A stretch of 64,000 nucleotides of DNA, from positions 155,625 to 219,624 of the forward strand of contig NZ_LT891956.1 in assembly GCF_900186465.1 (NCBI RefSeq), in the 5' to 3' direction. Positions 45,274 through 54,840 of this stretch are shown piece by piece. The position numbers and the translations under genes were made by a program. The notes below the pieces were generated by a model that was not told the DNA's origin, did no database searches, and worked only from the letters and a program-made list of their open reading frames with translations. Each line of letters starts with the position of its first letter. Positions within the stretch are counted from its first letter, which is position 1. Origin of the DNA: Centipeda felix (lineage in GTDB: Bacteria; Bacillota; Negativicutes; Selenomonadales; Selenomonadaceae).

Positions 45274-46776
45274 ATGTCTGACTATATTCTGAAGGCAACC
45301 GGTATCAAAAAATATTTCGGTGGCGTCAAGGCGCTGGATGGAGTCAATCTCTCCATACGAAAAGGGGAGGTTCATTGTCTCGCGGGGGAAAACGGCTGTG
45401 GAAAGTCAACCATCATTAATGTCATTTCGGGATTTTATACACCGGATGATGGGGTGCTCGAGATCGACGGCGAGACGTTCGACTACATGACACCGCAGAT
45501 AGCAATTAATAGCGGCATCCAGGTTATCTATCAGGATTTATCTCTTTTTCCGAATCTCACAGTGCAGGAAAATTTGGCGCTGAATATGGAGGTCGCCTCG
45601 GGGCGCAGCATCGTCAATAAGTCGCGGATGCGGCAGACGGCACAGTCAGCACTTGCGAAGATCAATTTGGATGTAGATCTCGATGAGCTCGTGGAGAATC
45701 TAACCTTTGGCATGCGCCAGATGATCGCGATCAGCCGTGCACTGCTCAATGACGCACGCCTCATTATCATGGACGAGCCGACGACAGGTCTCACAAAAAA
45801 AGAAGTGGATACCCTGTTCCGACTGATTCGTGAATTGCAGTCGCGCGGCATTGCCATTCTCTTCGTCTCCCATAAACTGGACGAAGTATTCGAGATCGCG
45901 GAGCACTATACAATCTTCCGTAGCGGAAAAAATGTTGCGGAGGGGAAGACGAGTGAACTCGATCAGGATAAATTTACATATTATATGACCGGGCGTGAGA
46001 TTGTCACGAAACATTTTACCTATCAGGACAATGGTGCCCCTACGGTTCTCGAGGTAAAAAATCTCAGCCTCGACAACGGTTTCCGCGATGTGAGTTTTTC
46101 TCTGAAAAAGGGGGAGATTGTCGGTATTACGGGGCTTCTCGGCTCGGGGCGGACAGAGCTCGCGGAAGCTCTTTTTGGCTACCATCGCCCACAAAGCGGA
46201 GAAATACGAATAAATGGCGAAAAAATAGAAATTAAATGTATTCGCGATGCCATAAAGAATGGGATCGGCTATTTGCCTCCTGATCGCGTGACAGAAGGCC
46301 TCTTTTTGAGTCAATCGATTGCGGATAATATCTCGACAGAGAAATGGGACGAGTACGCCAATGTACTGGGAGCAGTGGATCAACAGAGAATTGAAGAGAT
46401 GGCGCATTATTGGGAGAAGGAACTCTCGATCGCTCTGCACGATGTTGAGGCGCCGGTCGGTACGCTCTCAGGCGGCAACCAGCAGAAATGCGTCTTAGCA
46501 AAGTGGCTTGCCATCCATCTGAATGTGCTTATCCTTAATGGACCGACGGTTGGTGTGGACATCGGTGCGAAGTTCGATATCTATGAACGCGTGCGTAAAC
46601 TGGCGAAGGAGGGGCTCACTGTGCTGATCATCTCGGATGATCTGCCGGAGATTCTGACGAATTGTAATCGCGTGATGGTGATGCAGCAGGGGCGGCTTGC
46701 CGTTGCGTTATCAACGCAGGAGCTGGACGAGAATACACTTGCTGGCCTTGCCCATCAAGGAGGGGATGCCGCATGA
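45274..46776 (+). CDS. Sugar ABC transporter ATP-binding protein (RbsA-type, two ATPase domains)
   Basis: ATG 45274 (MSDYILKATGIKKYFGGVKA) is chosen for AAGGAGG upstream; an in-frame extension to 45190 is unlikely. The 500-residue protein has two ABC domains. The first has Walker A GENGCGKST and Walker B IIMDEPTTGLT. The second has a degenerate P-loop GLLGSGRTE, LSGGNQQKCVLAKWLA, and NGPTVGVDIGAK in place of the usual Walker B DEPT, a common feature of this family. It energises import through the two permeases. Its stop overlaps the first permease gene by 4 bp. Confidence 0.92.
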   Translation: MSDYILKATGIKKYFGGVKALDGVNLSIRKGEVHCLAGENGCGKSTIINVISGFYTPDDGVLEIDGETFDYMTPQIAINSGIQVIYQDLSLFPNLTVQENLALNMEVASGRSIVNKSRMRQTAQSALAKINLDVDLDELVENLTFGMRQMIAISRALLNDARLIIMDEPTTGLTKKEVDTLFRLIRELQSRGIAILFVSHKLDEVFEIAEHYTIFRSGKNVAEGKTSELDQDKFTYYMTGREIVTKHFTYQDNGAPTVLEVKNLSLDNGFRDVSFSLKKGEIVGITGLLGSGRTELAEALFGYHRPQSGEIRINGEKIEIKCIRDAIKNGIGYLPPDRVTEGLFLSQSIADNISTEKWDEYANVLGAVDQQRIEEMAHYWEKELSIALHDVEAPVGTLSGGNQQKCVLAKWLAIHLNVLILNGPTVGVDIGAKFDIYERVRKLAKEGLTVLIISDDLPEILTNCNRVMVMQQGRLAVALSTQELDENTLAGLAHQGGDAA

Positions 46777-47789
46777 GGAAGCGGATATTTACATCGACAG
46801 AGTTTTACGTCGGTATTGTGTTGATTTTGCTCTGCCTATTGGTTCAGATAAAGAGCGGGCAGTTCTTCACGGGGAACAATGCGGTGGATCTCCTGCGCGC
46901 GTTTTCCGTACCTGCGATGTTCTGCATCGGTGAGATGTTCGTCATTATTACGGGCGGAGTGGATGTCTCATTTCCTGCGATTGCATCGATGGCGATGTTC
47001 ATTGTCTGTTCGCAGCTCGAGCATGTGACGGATAATCCCCTGCTGTTCTTTGCGGCGGCGATGCTTATTGGGCTCTGTGTGGGACTTGTCAACGGCTTTA
47101 TCATTGCGCGGTTTCGGTTTCCCGCACTCATTGTGACACTGGGAACGAGCAGTATCTGCTTCGGCATCATGCAGGGGGTCTTTAAGTCGCGTGAGTATCC
47201 GCTGTGCCAGCCGCTCTATGAGCTCGGTCAGATGAAACTGCTGTCGGTGACGAATCCCGTCTCAGGACTCACGTCGGATATGCCAGTCGGGATTATTCTC
47301 ATGGTGCTGCTTATTTTTATCGGGTGGTTTATCCTCGAGCGCACCATGCTTGGTCGTGGTATCTATGCGATTGGCGGAGATGTCCGTGCAGCGCAGCGCG
47401 CGGGATTCCACGTATTTAAGACCATTGTGTTCATTTATGCGTTTTCGGGCTGCATGGCGGGACTTATCGGTGTACTCCGTTCAACCATGCTGCTCGCCGT
47501 TCATCCGAACAACCTCGAGGGCCTCGAACTGACTGTTATCGCTGCATGTGTGCTGGGCGGCGTTCGCATGGAAGGGGGCAAAGGGACGGTGTGGGGTGCG
47601 ATGCTCGGCATGGCGCTCCTCACGGTCATGGACAATAGTCTGATTCTTCTCGATGTATCCACTACATGGCAGAAAGTGTTTACAGGTGCAGTCATCATTC
47701 TCGGTACGGCGATCTCTGCTCTGCAGGCACGGAGAAATGAGCGTAAACTCACGGTCCATGTATCGGATGCGAAGGGGGGGGAATCGTGA
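46773..47789 (+). CDS. Sugar ABC transporter permease 1 (RbsC-like)
   Basis: A 338-residue BPD_transp_2 permease with about nine membrane segments. It carries the family EAA-like loop AIGGDVRAAQRAGFHVFKTI near residue 207 and the GGVDVSFPAIASMAMF segment near 62. It overlaps the ATPase gene by 4 bp. With permease 2 it should form a heterodimeric channel, as in the xylose/rhamnose/AI-2 type importers that use two distinct RbsC-like subunits. Confidence 0.9.
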   Translation: MRKRIFTSTEFYVGIVLILLCLLVQIKSGQFFTGNNAVDLLRAFSVPAMFCIGEMFVIITGGVDVSFPAIASMAMFIVCSQLEHVTDNPLLFFAAAMLIGLCVGLVNGFIIARFRFPALIVTLGTSSICFGIMQGVFKSREYPLCQPLYELGQMKLLSVTNPVSGLTSDMPVGIILMVLLIFIGWFILERTMLGRGIYAIGGDVRAAQRAGFHVFKTIVFIYAFSGCMAGLIGVLRSTMLLAVHPNNLEGLELTVIAACVLGGVRMEGGKGTVWGAMLGMALLTVMDNSLILLDVSTTWQKVFTGAVIILGTAISALQARRNERKLTVHVSDAKGGES

Positions 47790-48796
47790 TGGATGTTTTA
47801 CGTCAAGTCTTCCGCAGGGATAAGAATCTCATGCGCCTGATGATCGTGTTTCTCGTGGTTTTTGCTTTTTGTACGGTACTCAAAGGAACCCTCTTTCTGA
47901 GTGTGTCAAATTTTCAGTCCATGGGAAAACAGTTTCCGGAGTTCGGCCTCCTCGCCATTGCCATGGCATTTACGCTCTATACGGCAGGAATTGACCTCAG
48001 TGTTGTTGCCGTGGCGAATCTCTCTGCCGTCCTTGTGGCAAAGGTGTTGCCAGCATTGATTACGCCTGATACATCAGAATCTACAGTGACCCTACTCATC
48101 CTTGCCGCGTGCGTGGGGGCGCTTCTCTTCGGGATGTTCTGCGGAGCCATCAATGGGTTCCTGATCGGTGCAGTCGGCATTACACCGATTCTCGCGACAC
48201 TCGGCACGCAGGCACTCTTTATGGGGACGGCGATTGTGCTGACGAACGGCAGTACGCTTGGAGGTCTTCCGCCGCAGATTGCTGGGGCAATGTCGGCGAA
48301 GGTTCTCGGGATACCAACGCCTTTTATCATTTTCGTCATCCTTGCGCTCGCATCGGCCTTTGTTATGGAGCGTACGACACTTGGTTATAAGCTGCGTATG
48401 CTGGGGACAAGCGTAAAGGCATCGACGTTCTCTGGCTTTAACAATATGCGTCTCTATCTCGCCAATTACATGGTCAGCGGACTTCTGAGTGCAGCTGCGG
48501 GGCTGATTATGCTCGGGCGGTTCAACTCTGCAAAGGCGGACTACGGTGCGTCCTATCTGATGGAGGCGATCCTGATCGCCGTGCTTGGCGGTGTTGATCC
48601 CTACGGCGGCAAGGGCAACATGAAGGGGGTCATCGTTGCCATCCTAATCGTCCAGATGATATCGAGCTGGCTCAATATGTATGAGAGCATCTCGAACTTC
48701 TATCGCCAGATCATCTGGGGCGGGCTGCTCATCTTCGTCCTCATCTATAACTACATTGTCAATGAGCGTGAGAAGAAGAAGGCTAGTCAGAATTAA
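47789..48796 (+). CDS. Sugar ABC transporter permease 2 (RbsC-like)
   Basis: A 335-residue permease related to permease 1, with GIDLSVVAVANLSAVLV near residue 68 and LGTSVKASTFSGFNNMRLYL near 208. ATG 47789 shares one base with the preceding stop (TGATG); a GTG at 47786 is a less likely start. It is the last gene of the operon and is followed by a 23-bp perfect-stem terminator. Confidence 0.9.
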   Translation: MDVLRQVFRRDKNLMRLMIVFLVVFAFCTVLKGTLFLSVSNFQSMGKQFPEFGLLAIAMAFTLYTAGIDLSVVAVANLSAVLVAKVLPALITPDTSESTVTLLILAACVGALLFGMFCGAINGFLIGAVGITPILATLGTQALFMGTAIVLTNGSTLGGLPPQIAGAMSAKVLGIPTPFIIFVILALASAFVMERTTLGYKLRMLGTSVKASTFSGFNNMRLYLANYMVSGLLSAAAGLIMLGRFNSAKADYGASYLMEAILIAVLGGVDPYGGKGNMKGVIVAILIVQMISSWLNMYESISNFYRQIIWGGLLIFVLIYNYIVNEREKKKASQN

Positions 48797-48811
48797 AGGA
48801 TAAATAAAGAA

Positions 48812-48863
48812 CAAAGAAGCACTCTGCATGATGAGAGTTTTCATCATGCAGAGTGCTTCTTTG
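48812..48863 (+). terminator. Terminator of the sugar ABC operon
   Basis: A perfect 23-bp inverted repeat (arms begin CAAAGAAGCACTCTGCATGA) with a 6-nt loop. The stem itself ends CTTCTTTG. Confidence 0.85.
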
Positions 48864-48874
48864 TATATTGACTA

Positions 48875-49013
48875 AGGAATTCAAGCTTTTTTGGCACAAC
48901 TTTTCGTACTTCGATGAAACAACTGACACAGGCTCGTATACGGTGTCCGGTTTTCCATCTCGTTTGGGTGAAAAATCTACGCCGATTCGAGGAACTGGTT
49001 TATCAGAGGTCTT
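48875..49013 (+). repeat. MITE-like repeat, copy F (diverged)
   Basis: The left end is AGGAATTCAAGC, then GGCACAAC as in copy A. The core GTCCGGTTTTCCATC and AAAAATCTACGCCGATTCG match the family, and the right end TTTATCAGAGGTCT lies directly against the stop codon of the convergent beta-lactamase-fold gene (49014). Confidence 0.6.
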
Positions 49014-50510
49014 TTAATCTTTCGAGAGCAGAGCCTCGGTCATGGCATCCATGATCTCCTCTTCCCAGATGTAGTTGCCGCTGAATGTGCCTGCACTGCG
49101 CGGGTCGTCGTCCTCGGCGACGGCTTCGCCGTTCATGATGTAGACGAAGCCGTCCTTCGTTCCAGGGCGGAAGAATACGCCGGAGAGCAGACCAAACGCC
49201 TCGCCGTTGTGCCCGACAAGATCGACCACATGGCTGCGGCTCACACGCGCCGTGCTGTCGCCTGCGATCTGCAGTTCGCCAAGCCCATAGGACAGCAGTG
49301 TGCCGCCGGCGGTGTTTCCGTTTTTCTGCGCTGCATCATACTGCCATTGGGGGCGCAGCATCTCTTGGATGGATGCAGGAGAGAGAATCTGTTTCCCGCG
49401 ATAGGTTCCGCCGTTCATCAGCAGTTCCAAACCGTGTGTCAGCTCCTCATAGGAGATGCGCAGACCGCCCTGCGGGGAGAGCATCGTTGCATTCGTGCCG
49501 GGCACATAGCCTGCGAGGGGAAACCATCCCTGGATGTCCTCTGCGTACGGATTTTGCAGGTAGATGGACTCTGCTTTCGGCTGGCGGCCGTTATAGTCAT
49601 CCGCCTTGCCGTACCAGGGGCCATTTTCATTCCAGGTGCCGTTTTCGTCCTTCTTTTGATAGATCGTGCCGAGCTTTGCAAAGCTGCGCTTCGTGAGATT
49701 GCCGGGAACATAGTCTGCTGCCGTATCCAGCTGCTTTAGAATGTGCTCTTTTTGGTAGCGGTCAAAGCGCTCGCCCGTCACTTTCTCAATGATGGTGCCG
49801 AGGAGGCCGTAGTTGATATTGGCATAACAGAAATATTGTCCAGGAGCTTCATTTGCAGGGGCAAAGTGGTCGCCGTTTTCGTAGTAACGTCCCTCGGGGG
49901 TGAAGAACTCACGTACGCTGACCGATGGCGGGATGCTGTAGACTTTCCCGTCCCGCAGCGATGAGGTGTGGCTCGCGAGCATCCGCACCGTGATGGGGGT
50001 GTTGGGGTGGGCGGGATTTCTCAGCGAGAAGCCGAGATAGCGGCTCACATCGTCGTCAAGGCCAAGCCTTCCTTCCTCGACGAGCTGCATCAGGGTAAAT
50101 ACCGTAAACTGTTTGGAGACGGAGGCGATGCGAAACCGTGTATCTCGTGTGATTGGCTCCGCTGCGATTGGGTTCTGGCGGAGAAAACGACGATTGCCGG
50201 CAAAGTGACTGTACACTTCCTGTCCGTTGCGGTAGAGAATAACACCAAGCCCGGGCACCTTTGTGCCCGTATCTCCGATCATTGCATCCAGGCGCTTTGT
50301 CAGTTGTGCTGTTGCCGCAGGAGAGAGAGCGGCACCCTGTGGGAGTGCGGCAGGGTCGCCGACGACGGGGGATGCCGCTGTCTTGTGTGCAGCGGCGGCG
50401 ATGGAGGCAGGAGCGTTGTTTGAGGCCGCGTATGCCGCAGGCATTCCGCAGAGGAACGCCGCGCCGATGACAAGGGAGAAGCGGCGCAGGGAGGTGATTC
50501 TTTTCCGCAT
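49014..50510 (-). CDS. Exported serine hydrolase, beta-lactamase (class C/PBP) family
   Basis: ATG 50510 (MRKRITSLRRFSLVIGAAFL) is chosen for GAAAGGAGC upstream; the frame is open to 50687. The 498-residue protein has a signal peptide (cleavage near AYA, residue 28) and a beta-lactamase/DD-peptidase-like domain, with the SxxK nucleophile in RIASVSKQFTVF near residue 121 and a YANINYG motif near 220. Members include esterases, D-aminopeptidases and peptidoglycan hydrolases; antibiotic resistance cannot be inferred. It is monocistronic, with a repeat touching its 3' end. Confidence 0.82.
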   Translation of the reverse strand: MRKRITSLRRFSLVIGAAFLCGMPAAYAASNNAPASIAAAAHKTAASPVVGDPAALPQGAALSPAATAQLTKRLDAMIGDTGTKVPGLGVILYRNGQEVYSHFAGNRRFLRQNPIAAEPITRDTRFRIASVSKQFTVFTLMQLVEEGRLGLDDDVSRYLGFSLRNPAHPNTPITVRMLASHTSSLRDGKVYSIPPSVSVREFFTPEGRYYENGDHFAPANEAPGQYFCYANINYGLLGTIIEKVTGERFDRYQKEHILKQLDTAADYVPGNLTKRSFAKLGTIYQKKDENGTWNENGPWYGKADDYNGRQPKAESIYLQNPYAEDIQGWFPLAGYVPGTNATMLSPQGGLRISYEELTHGLELLMNGGTYRGKQILSPASIQEMLRPQWQYDAAQKNGNTAGGTLLSYGLGELQIAGDSTARVSRSHVVDLVGHNGEAFGLLSGVFFRPGTKDGFVYIMNGEAVAEDDDPRSAGTFSGNYIWEEEIMDAMTEALLSKD

Positions 50511-50681
50511 GAGAAGCTCCTTTCGTAAGATGAAAACGAGACAGAAGAATACAACGGTAATTATACAACGGTTCTCTCGATAAAGCACGATGGACTGAGA
50601 AAGAATATTGTATACGGCGGAACAGGTTGTGCGTACCCATCTGCCGTATCCATCCGATTGCGTTAAACGGAAAACCAAAGA

Positions 50682-50766
50682 AAACAAAGATCAAAAGAAA
50701 TAAAAACAATCAAATATTATATTGACTTATGATAGATTATGTTTTATTATATAAAAAACAAAGATA
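50682..50766 (+). promoter_or_regulatory. Rhamnose operon promoter with flanking direct repeats
   Basis: TTGACT (50722-50727) and TATTAT (50745-50750) with a 17-bp spacer form the promoter, about 70 bp before rhaB. The repeat AAACAAAGAT occurs at 50682-50691 and 50757-50766, on both sides of the promoter, within an A-rich region carrying more CAAA-type repeats. DeoR-family regulators often bind such direct repeats, and a DeoR gene ends this locus. The stretch 50511-50681 holds nothing else recognised. Confidence 0.6.
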
Positions 50767-50819
50767 AAACAACATAAAGACAACAAAACAGACAAACAAG
50801 ATATAGGAGGAAAGAGACG

Positions 50820-52232
50820 ATGGAGCATCCGTATTATCTGGCGATTGATATTGGCGCATCGAGCGGGCGTCACATCCTGGGCTGGATTGAGAACGGGAAG
50901 ATCCGTATCGAGGAGATTCATCGCTTTCAGAACGGTCTCGTGGGAAGGAACGGGCATCTCTGCTGGGATGTGGATCATCTCTTTCACGAGGTGGTCGAGG
51001 GGCTGAAGCGGTGCCGTACGCTGAATCGGATTCCGAAGAGTGTCGGGATTGACACGTGGGCGGTGGATTTTGTCCTGCTCGATGAGGCCGGACAGCTGCT
51101 CGGCGATACTGTTGCCTATCGGGATGGGCGGACGCAGGGCATGGATACGCTGGTCTACCGGACGATTTCGGAGCAGGCGCTCTACGCACGCAACGGGATT
51201 CAAAAGCAGATCTTCAACTCGATCTATCAGCTTATGGCGATCCGGCAGGAAAGTCCCGAGACCCTGTCGGCGGCAAAACATTTTCTGATGATTCCCGACT
51301 ATCTGAACTATCTCCTGACGGGGGTCATGAAGAACGAGTACACGAATGCGACAACGACGCAGCTCGTGAGTGCAGAGACGCAGGATTGGGACTACGAGCT
51401 GATGGATATGCTCGGCATCCCGAAGGAGATGTTCGGCGCGATTGCCATGCCGAAGACTCCCGTGGGTGCACTCACGGAAAAGATCGCGGCGGAGGTCGGG
51501 TTCCAGACGGAGGTGGTTCTGCCCGCGACGCAAGATACGGGATCGGCGGTCATGGCGGTGCCGAGCACGTCGGATGACAGCATCTATCTGAGCTCAGGAA
51601 CGTGGTCGCTGATGGGCATCGAGCGCCTGATCCCGGACTGCTCGGAGGTGTCGCAGCGGCACAATTTCACGAACGAGGGCGGCTACCACTACCGCTATCG
51701 CTACCTCAAAAATATCATGGGCATGTGGATCATGCAGAATCTGCGCAAGGAGTTCCGCCACGACTACACGTTCGAGGAGTTGTACCAGCTCGCGCATATC
51801 GGCCGTTACTTTACCTCGACGGTGGATGTCAACGACGCGGCCTTCCTCGCCCCCCAGAGCATGCGGGCGGCACTGCAGGAGTACTGCGGGCGGACGGGGC
51901 AGGAGGCACCCGAGACGGAGTGCGAGCTGCTCTACTGCGTCTACAACAGTCTCGCCCAGTGCTATGCCGAGACGGTGGTGGAGATCGAGGAGGTGACGGG
52001 GCGGACGTTCGAACGCATTCACGTGGTCGGCGGCGGCTGTCAGGATCAGTTCCTCAACCGCCTGCTGCAGCGGCAGACGGGCAAGGAGGTCTGCGCGGGC
52101 CCTGTGGAGGCAACGGCGATCGGCAATCTGATGGCGCAAATGCTGAAGGACAAGGTCTTTGAGGATCTGTCCGAGGCACGTCAGATGGTGGCAAAATCCT
52201 TTGATATCAACGAGGTTTCGCCTGTGCTGTAA
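50820..52232 (+). CDS. rhaB: Rhamnulokinase
   Basis: A 470-residue FGGY kinase that phosphorylates L-rhamnulose at O1. Features typical of RhaB are the N-terminal AIDIGASSGRHILG (residues 8-21), SVGIDTWAVDFVLLD (near 78), PDYLNYLLTG (near 160), YLSSGTWSLMGIE (near 260) and HVVGGGCQDQFLN (near 402). The start follows ATAGGAGGAAAGAGACG. It is first in a compact run rhaB-rhaD-MFS-rhaM-isomerase with gaps of 17 to 38 bp. Confidence 0.94.
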   Translation: MEHPYYLAIDIGASSGRHILGWIENGKIRIEEIHRFQNGLVGRNGHLCWDVDHLFHEVVEGLKRCRTLNRIPKSVGIDTWAVDFVLLDEAGQLLGDTVAYRDGRTQGMDTLVYRTISEQALYARNGIQKQIFNSIYQLMAIRQESPETLSAAKHFLMIPDYLNYLLTGVMKNEYTNATTTQLVSAETQDWDYELMDMLGIPKEMFGAIAMPKTPVGALTEKIAAEVGFQTEVVLPATQDTGSAVMAVPSTSDDSIYLSSGTWSLMGIERLIPDCSEVSQRHNFTNEGGYHYRYRYLKNIMGMWIMQNLRKEFRHDYTFEELYQLAHIGRYFTSTVDVNDAAFLAPQSMRAALQEYCGRTGQEAPETECELLYCVYNSLAQCYAETVVEIEEVTGRTFERIHVVGGGCQDQFLNRLLQRQTGKEVCAGPVEATAIGNLMAQMLKDKVFEDLSEARQMVAKSFDINEVSPVL

Positions 52233-52267
52233 AGGCGCAGGCGCGGCCGGAGCAGGAGGAAGACGAC

Positions 52268-53086
52268 ATGGAGATAAAAGAGGCAGAGTTTATGGAGCGC
52301 TTTCAGCGCCTGACCGCTGATGCGTTCCAAAAGGGGTGGCATGAGCGGAACGGCGGGAATCTGACGTATCGCGTTCCGGCGGAGGAAGTGGAGGCGGTCA
52401 AGGACTCGCTGCACGAGGTCCGCGCATGGCAGCCGATCGGCAATACGGTGCCGGGGCTCGCGGGGGAATATTTCCTCGTGACGGGCAGCGGCAAGTATAT
52501 GCGCAACGTCGAGCTCGCCCCGGAGGAGAATGTCGCGCTCATCCAGATCGATGCGGCGGGCGAGAACTACGGCATCGTCTGGGGGCTCGTCGGCGGCGGG
52601 CGTCCGACCAGTGAGCTGCCGACGCATCTCGCGGCGCATGAGCTCAAAAAGGAGATGACGAATGGAACGAATCGCATCATCTACCATGCGCATCCGACCA
52701 ATCTCATCGCACTGACCTTCGTCCTTCCGCTTGAGGACAAGGCGTTCACGCGCGAGCTTTGGGAGATGGCGACGGAGGATTCCGTCGTTTTCCCGGAGGG
52801 GATCGGTGTCGTGCCATGGATGGTTCCGGGCGGCAAGGAGATCGCCGATGCGTCCGTCAAGCTGATGGAGAAGTACCGCGTCGTTGTCTGGGCGCATCAT
52901 GGACTCTTCGTCTGCGGCGATGATTTCGACGAAGCGTTCGGCCTGATGGACACTGTGGAAAAGGCGGCCACGATCTGCGTCAAGGTGCTCTCCATGGGCG
53001 GCAAGAAGCAGACGATCCCGCGTGAGGGCTTTGTCCAGCTCGCGAAGGATTTCCATATCGCGCTCAATATGGATTTGCTCGACTGA
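52268..53086 (+). CDS. rhaD: Rhamnulose-1-phosphate aldolase
   Basis: A 272-residue class II aldolase that splits L-rhamnulose-1-phosphate into dihydroxyacetone phosphate and L-lactaldehyde. It shows WHERNGGNLTYRV near residue 24 (phosphate site), ELPTHLAAHELK (catalytic Glu near 118), and zinc-ligand histidines in YHAHPTNLIAL (near 141) and AHHGLFVCGDDF (near 213). Length and motifs match E. coli RhaD. It is second in the rhamnose operon. Confidence 0.95.
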   Translation: MEIKEAEFMERFQRLTADAFQKGWHERNGGNLTYRVPAEEVEAVKDSLHEVRAWQPIGNTVPGLAGEYFLVTGSGKYMRNVELAPEENVALIQIDAAGENYGIVWGLVGGGRPTSELPTHLAAHELKKEMTNGTNRIIYHAHPTNLIALTFVLPLEDKAFTRELWEMATEDSVVFPEGIGVVPWMVPGGKEIADASVKLMEKYRVVVWAHHGLFVCGDDFDEAFGLMDTVEKAATICVKVLSMGGKKQTIPREGFVQLAKDFHIALNMDLLD

Positions 53087-53120
53087 CATCATTACGGCAT
53101 CATAGAAAGGTGAGATTCCT

Positions 53121-54467
53121 ATGTTAGGGGTAAAGCAGGACATGCACATGTCCGCGTGGAAAAAGACGCTGATCGCAGGTCTGATCAGCTACATCGACGC
53201 CGGATCGATTGTGGCGGGTGCGTCGGGGCTCAGTATGTGGGCTGACTATCTCGGCATGAGCAGCGTGCAGATGGGGCTGCTCGCGGCGCTCTCGTCCAAC
53301 ACGGGCGGGGCGGCACTCGGCGCCCTCATCGGCGGCAGGATCTGTGATAAGTACGGACGCAAGTTCGTCTATAACTGGGCACTCTTAATTTATATGATCG
53401 GCGTTGCCATTATCTGCCTCGCGACGAACTATCCCATGTTCCTGCTCGGCTATGTCATCGTCGGCCTCACAGTTGGTGCGGATGTCGTGGCATCGTGGAC
53501 GTTTATCGCCGAGGAGGCGCCGTCGAAGGACCGCGCAAAACACTGCGGCTCGGCGCAGATTGCGTGGATGCTCGGTCCGGTCGTCGTGTTCGCCGCATCG
53601 ATTCCCATGAACTCGATGTTCGGACTTTTGGGGAACCGCCTCATCTTTGCCCATCTCATCATCGTCGCCGCGTGGATCTGGTACCAGCGCCTCAAGATGC
53701 CCGAGTCAGCCGAGTGGAAGGCAGCCAAGGAGCATGCGGAGAAGCTTGCTGCTGAGGGGATTGTCCAGAGAAAGGCGACCTATGCCGACATCCTGCGCGG
53801 CACTTCGCTTCGTACGGTCATCATGTGCTGCGGCGTCTATACGATGTGGAACCTTGCCGCGAGTACGAATGGATTCTTCATGCCGTATGTCTATGAGCAT
53901 GTCGGAAATCTCAGCAATGCGATGGGGCTTTTCCTCACGTGCCTGAACTTTGCGGTCTGTATCCTGACGACGGTGATCTTTATGTATACGGCAGACCGTT
54001 TCAACCGCCGCAAGATCTTTGCCATATTCTCCGGGCTCGGCGTCATCAGCTGGCTTGTCTGGGTGCTCCCGCCCGATATGCTGCAGACGTGGATGCTCTT
54101 CTTCTTTACGATTGTATGGGGCTTTTCCATGCAGCAGCAGTTCTATCAGCTCTGGAGCTCCGAGCTCTTCCCGGTGCGCTATCGTGCGACGGCGCAGGGG
54201 TTCACCTTCTTCGTTACGCGCTTTGCGGCGGCGATCTGGGGCTTTGCCGTTCCGATCATCATGGAGCTTCTCGGTTTCCAGACGGCGGCGATCCTCATGG
54301 TCGGCTTCTGTGTCATCAGCTGGGCGGCAGGGACCTTCTTCGGCGCGGATGACCGCGGCAAGACACTCGATGAGATCACGGCCGAGCGTTACGGCGACGA
54401 GGTGGATGAGAACGGCTGGCTTGTTGACCCTGCGGCGTCTGCACGGACGACGGGTCATACGAACTGA
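53121..54467 (+). CDS. MFS sugar transporter, probable rhamnose importer
   Basis: A 448-residue MFS protein with 12 helices, of the sugar-porter/SP-like subfamily: GGRICDKYGRKFVYNW near residue 70 (loop 2-3 motif), VGADVVASWTFIAEEAPSKD near 118, and SSELFPVRYRATAQGF near 345. Its position between rhaD and rhaM indicates uptake of L-rhamnose or a rhamnoside by proton symport, replacing RhaT or an ABC importer. The substrate is inferred from context only. Confidence 0.85.
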   Translation: MLGVKQDMHMSAWKKTLIAGLISYIDAGSIVAGASGLSMWADYLGMSSVQMGLLAALSSNTGGAALGALIGGRICDKYGRKFVYNWALLIYMIGVAIICLATNYPMFLLGYVIVGLTVGADVVASWTFIAEEAPSKDRAKHCGSAQIAWMLGPVVVFAASIPMNSMFGLLGNRLIFAHLIIVAAWIWYQRLKMPESAEWKAAKEHAEKLAAEGIVQRKATYADILRGTSLRTVIMCCGVYTMWNLAASTNGFFMPYVYEHVGNLSNAMGLFLTCLNFAVCILTTVIFMYTADRFNRRKIFAIFSGLGVISWLVWVLPPDMLQTWMLFFFTIVWGFSMQQQFYQLWSSELFPVRYRATAQGFTFFVTRFAAAIWGFAVPIIMELLGFQTAAILMVGFCVISWAAGTFFGADDRGKTLDEITAERYGDEVDENGWLVDPAASARTTGHTN

Positions 54468-54484
54468 GAATCGAGGAGAATCAA

Positions 54485-54802
54485 GTGGAGCGATTTGCGT
54501 GGAAGGCAACGGTCAAGGACGGCATGCTCGCCGAGTACAAGCGGCGGCATGACGCCATCTGGCCGGAGCTGAAACAGGTGCTCAAGGATGCCGGCATCAG
54601 CAACTACACGATTTGGAACACGGGGAATGAGCTGTTCGGCTATTTCGAGTGTGAAAAGGGCGTTGCCTACGCCGAGGACTACCAGGCCAAGAGCGAGGTC
54701 GTTGACCGTTGGAATGCGTATATGAAGGACGTGATGGTGATGGAGCTCGACCCGGAGACGGGGGCACAGCCCAAGATGCAGCAGGTTTTTTTCCTGGCAT
54801 GA
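54485..54802 (+). CDS. rhaM: L-rhamnose mutarotase
   Basis: A 105-residue RhaM-family protein that interconverts alpha- and beta-L-rhamnose. It starts at GTG 54485 (MERFAWKATVKDGMLAEYKR) with GAGGAG 6 bp upstream. Conserved features are KRRHDAIWPELKQVLKDAGI (catalytic His near residue 24), NYTIW, LFGYFECEK, and the C-terminal MELDPETGAQPKMQQVFFLA. Size and sequence are standard for the family. Confidence 0.95.
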   Translation: MERFAWKATVKDGMLAEYKRRHDAIWPELKQVLKDAGISNYTIWNTGNELFGYFECEKGVAYAEDYQAKSEVVDRWNAYMKDVMVMELDPETGAQPKMQQVFFLA

Positions 54803-54840
54803 ACATCGAGTTCTCATACGAAATGAAGGAGAATCAGAAT

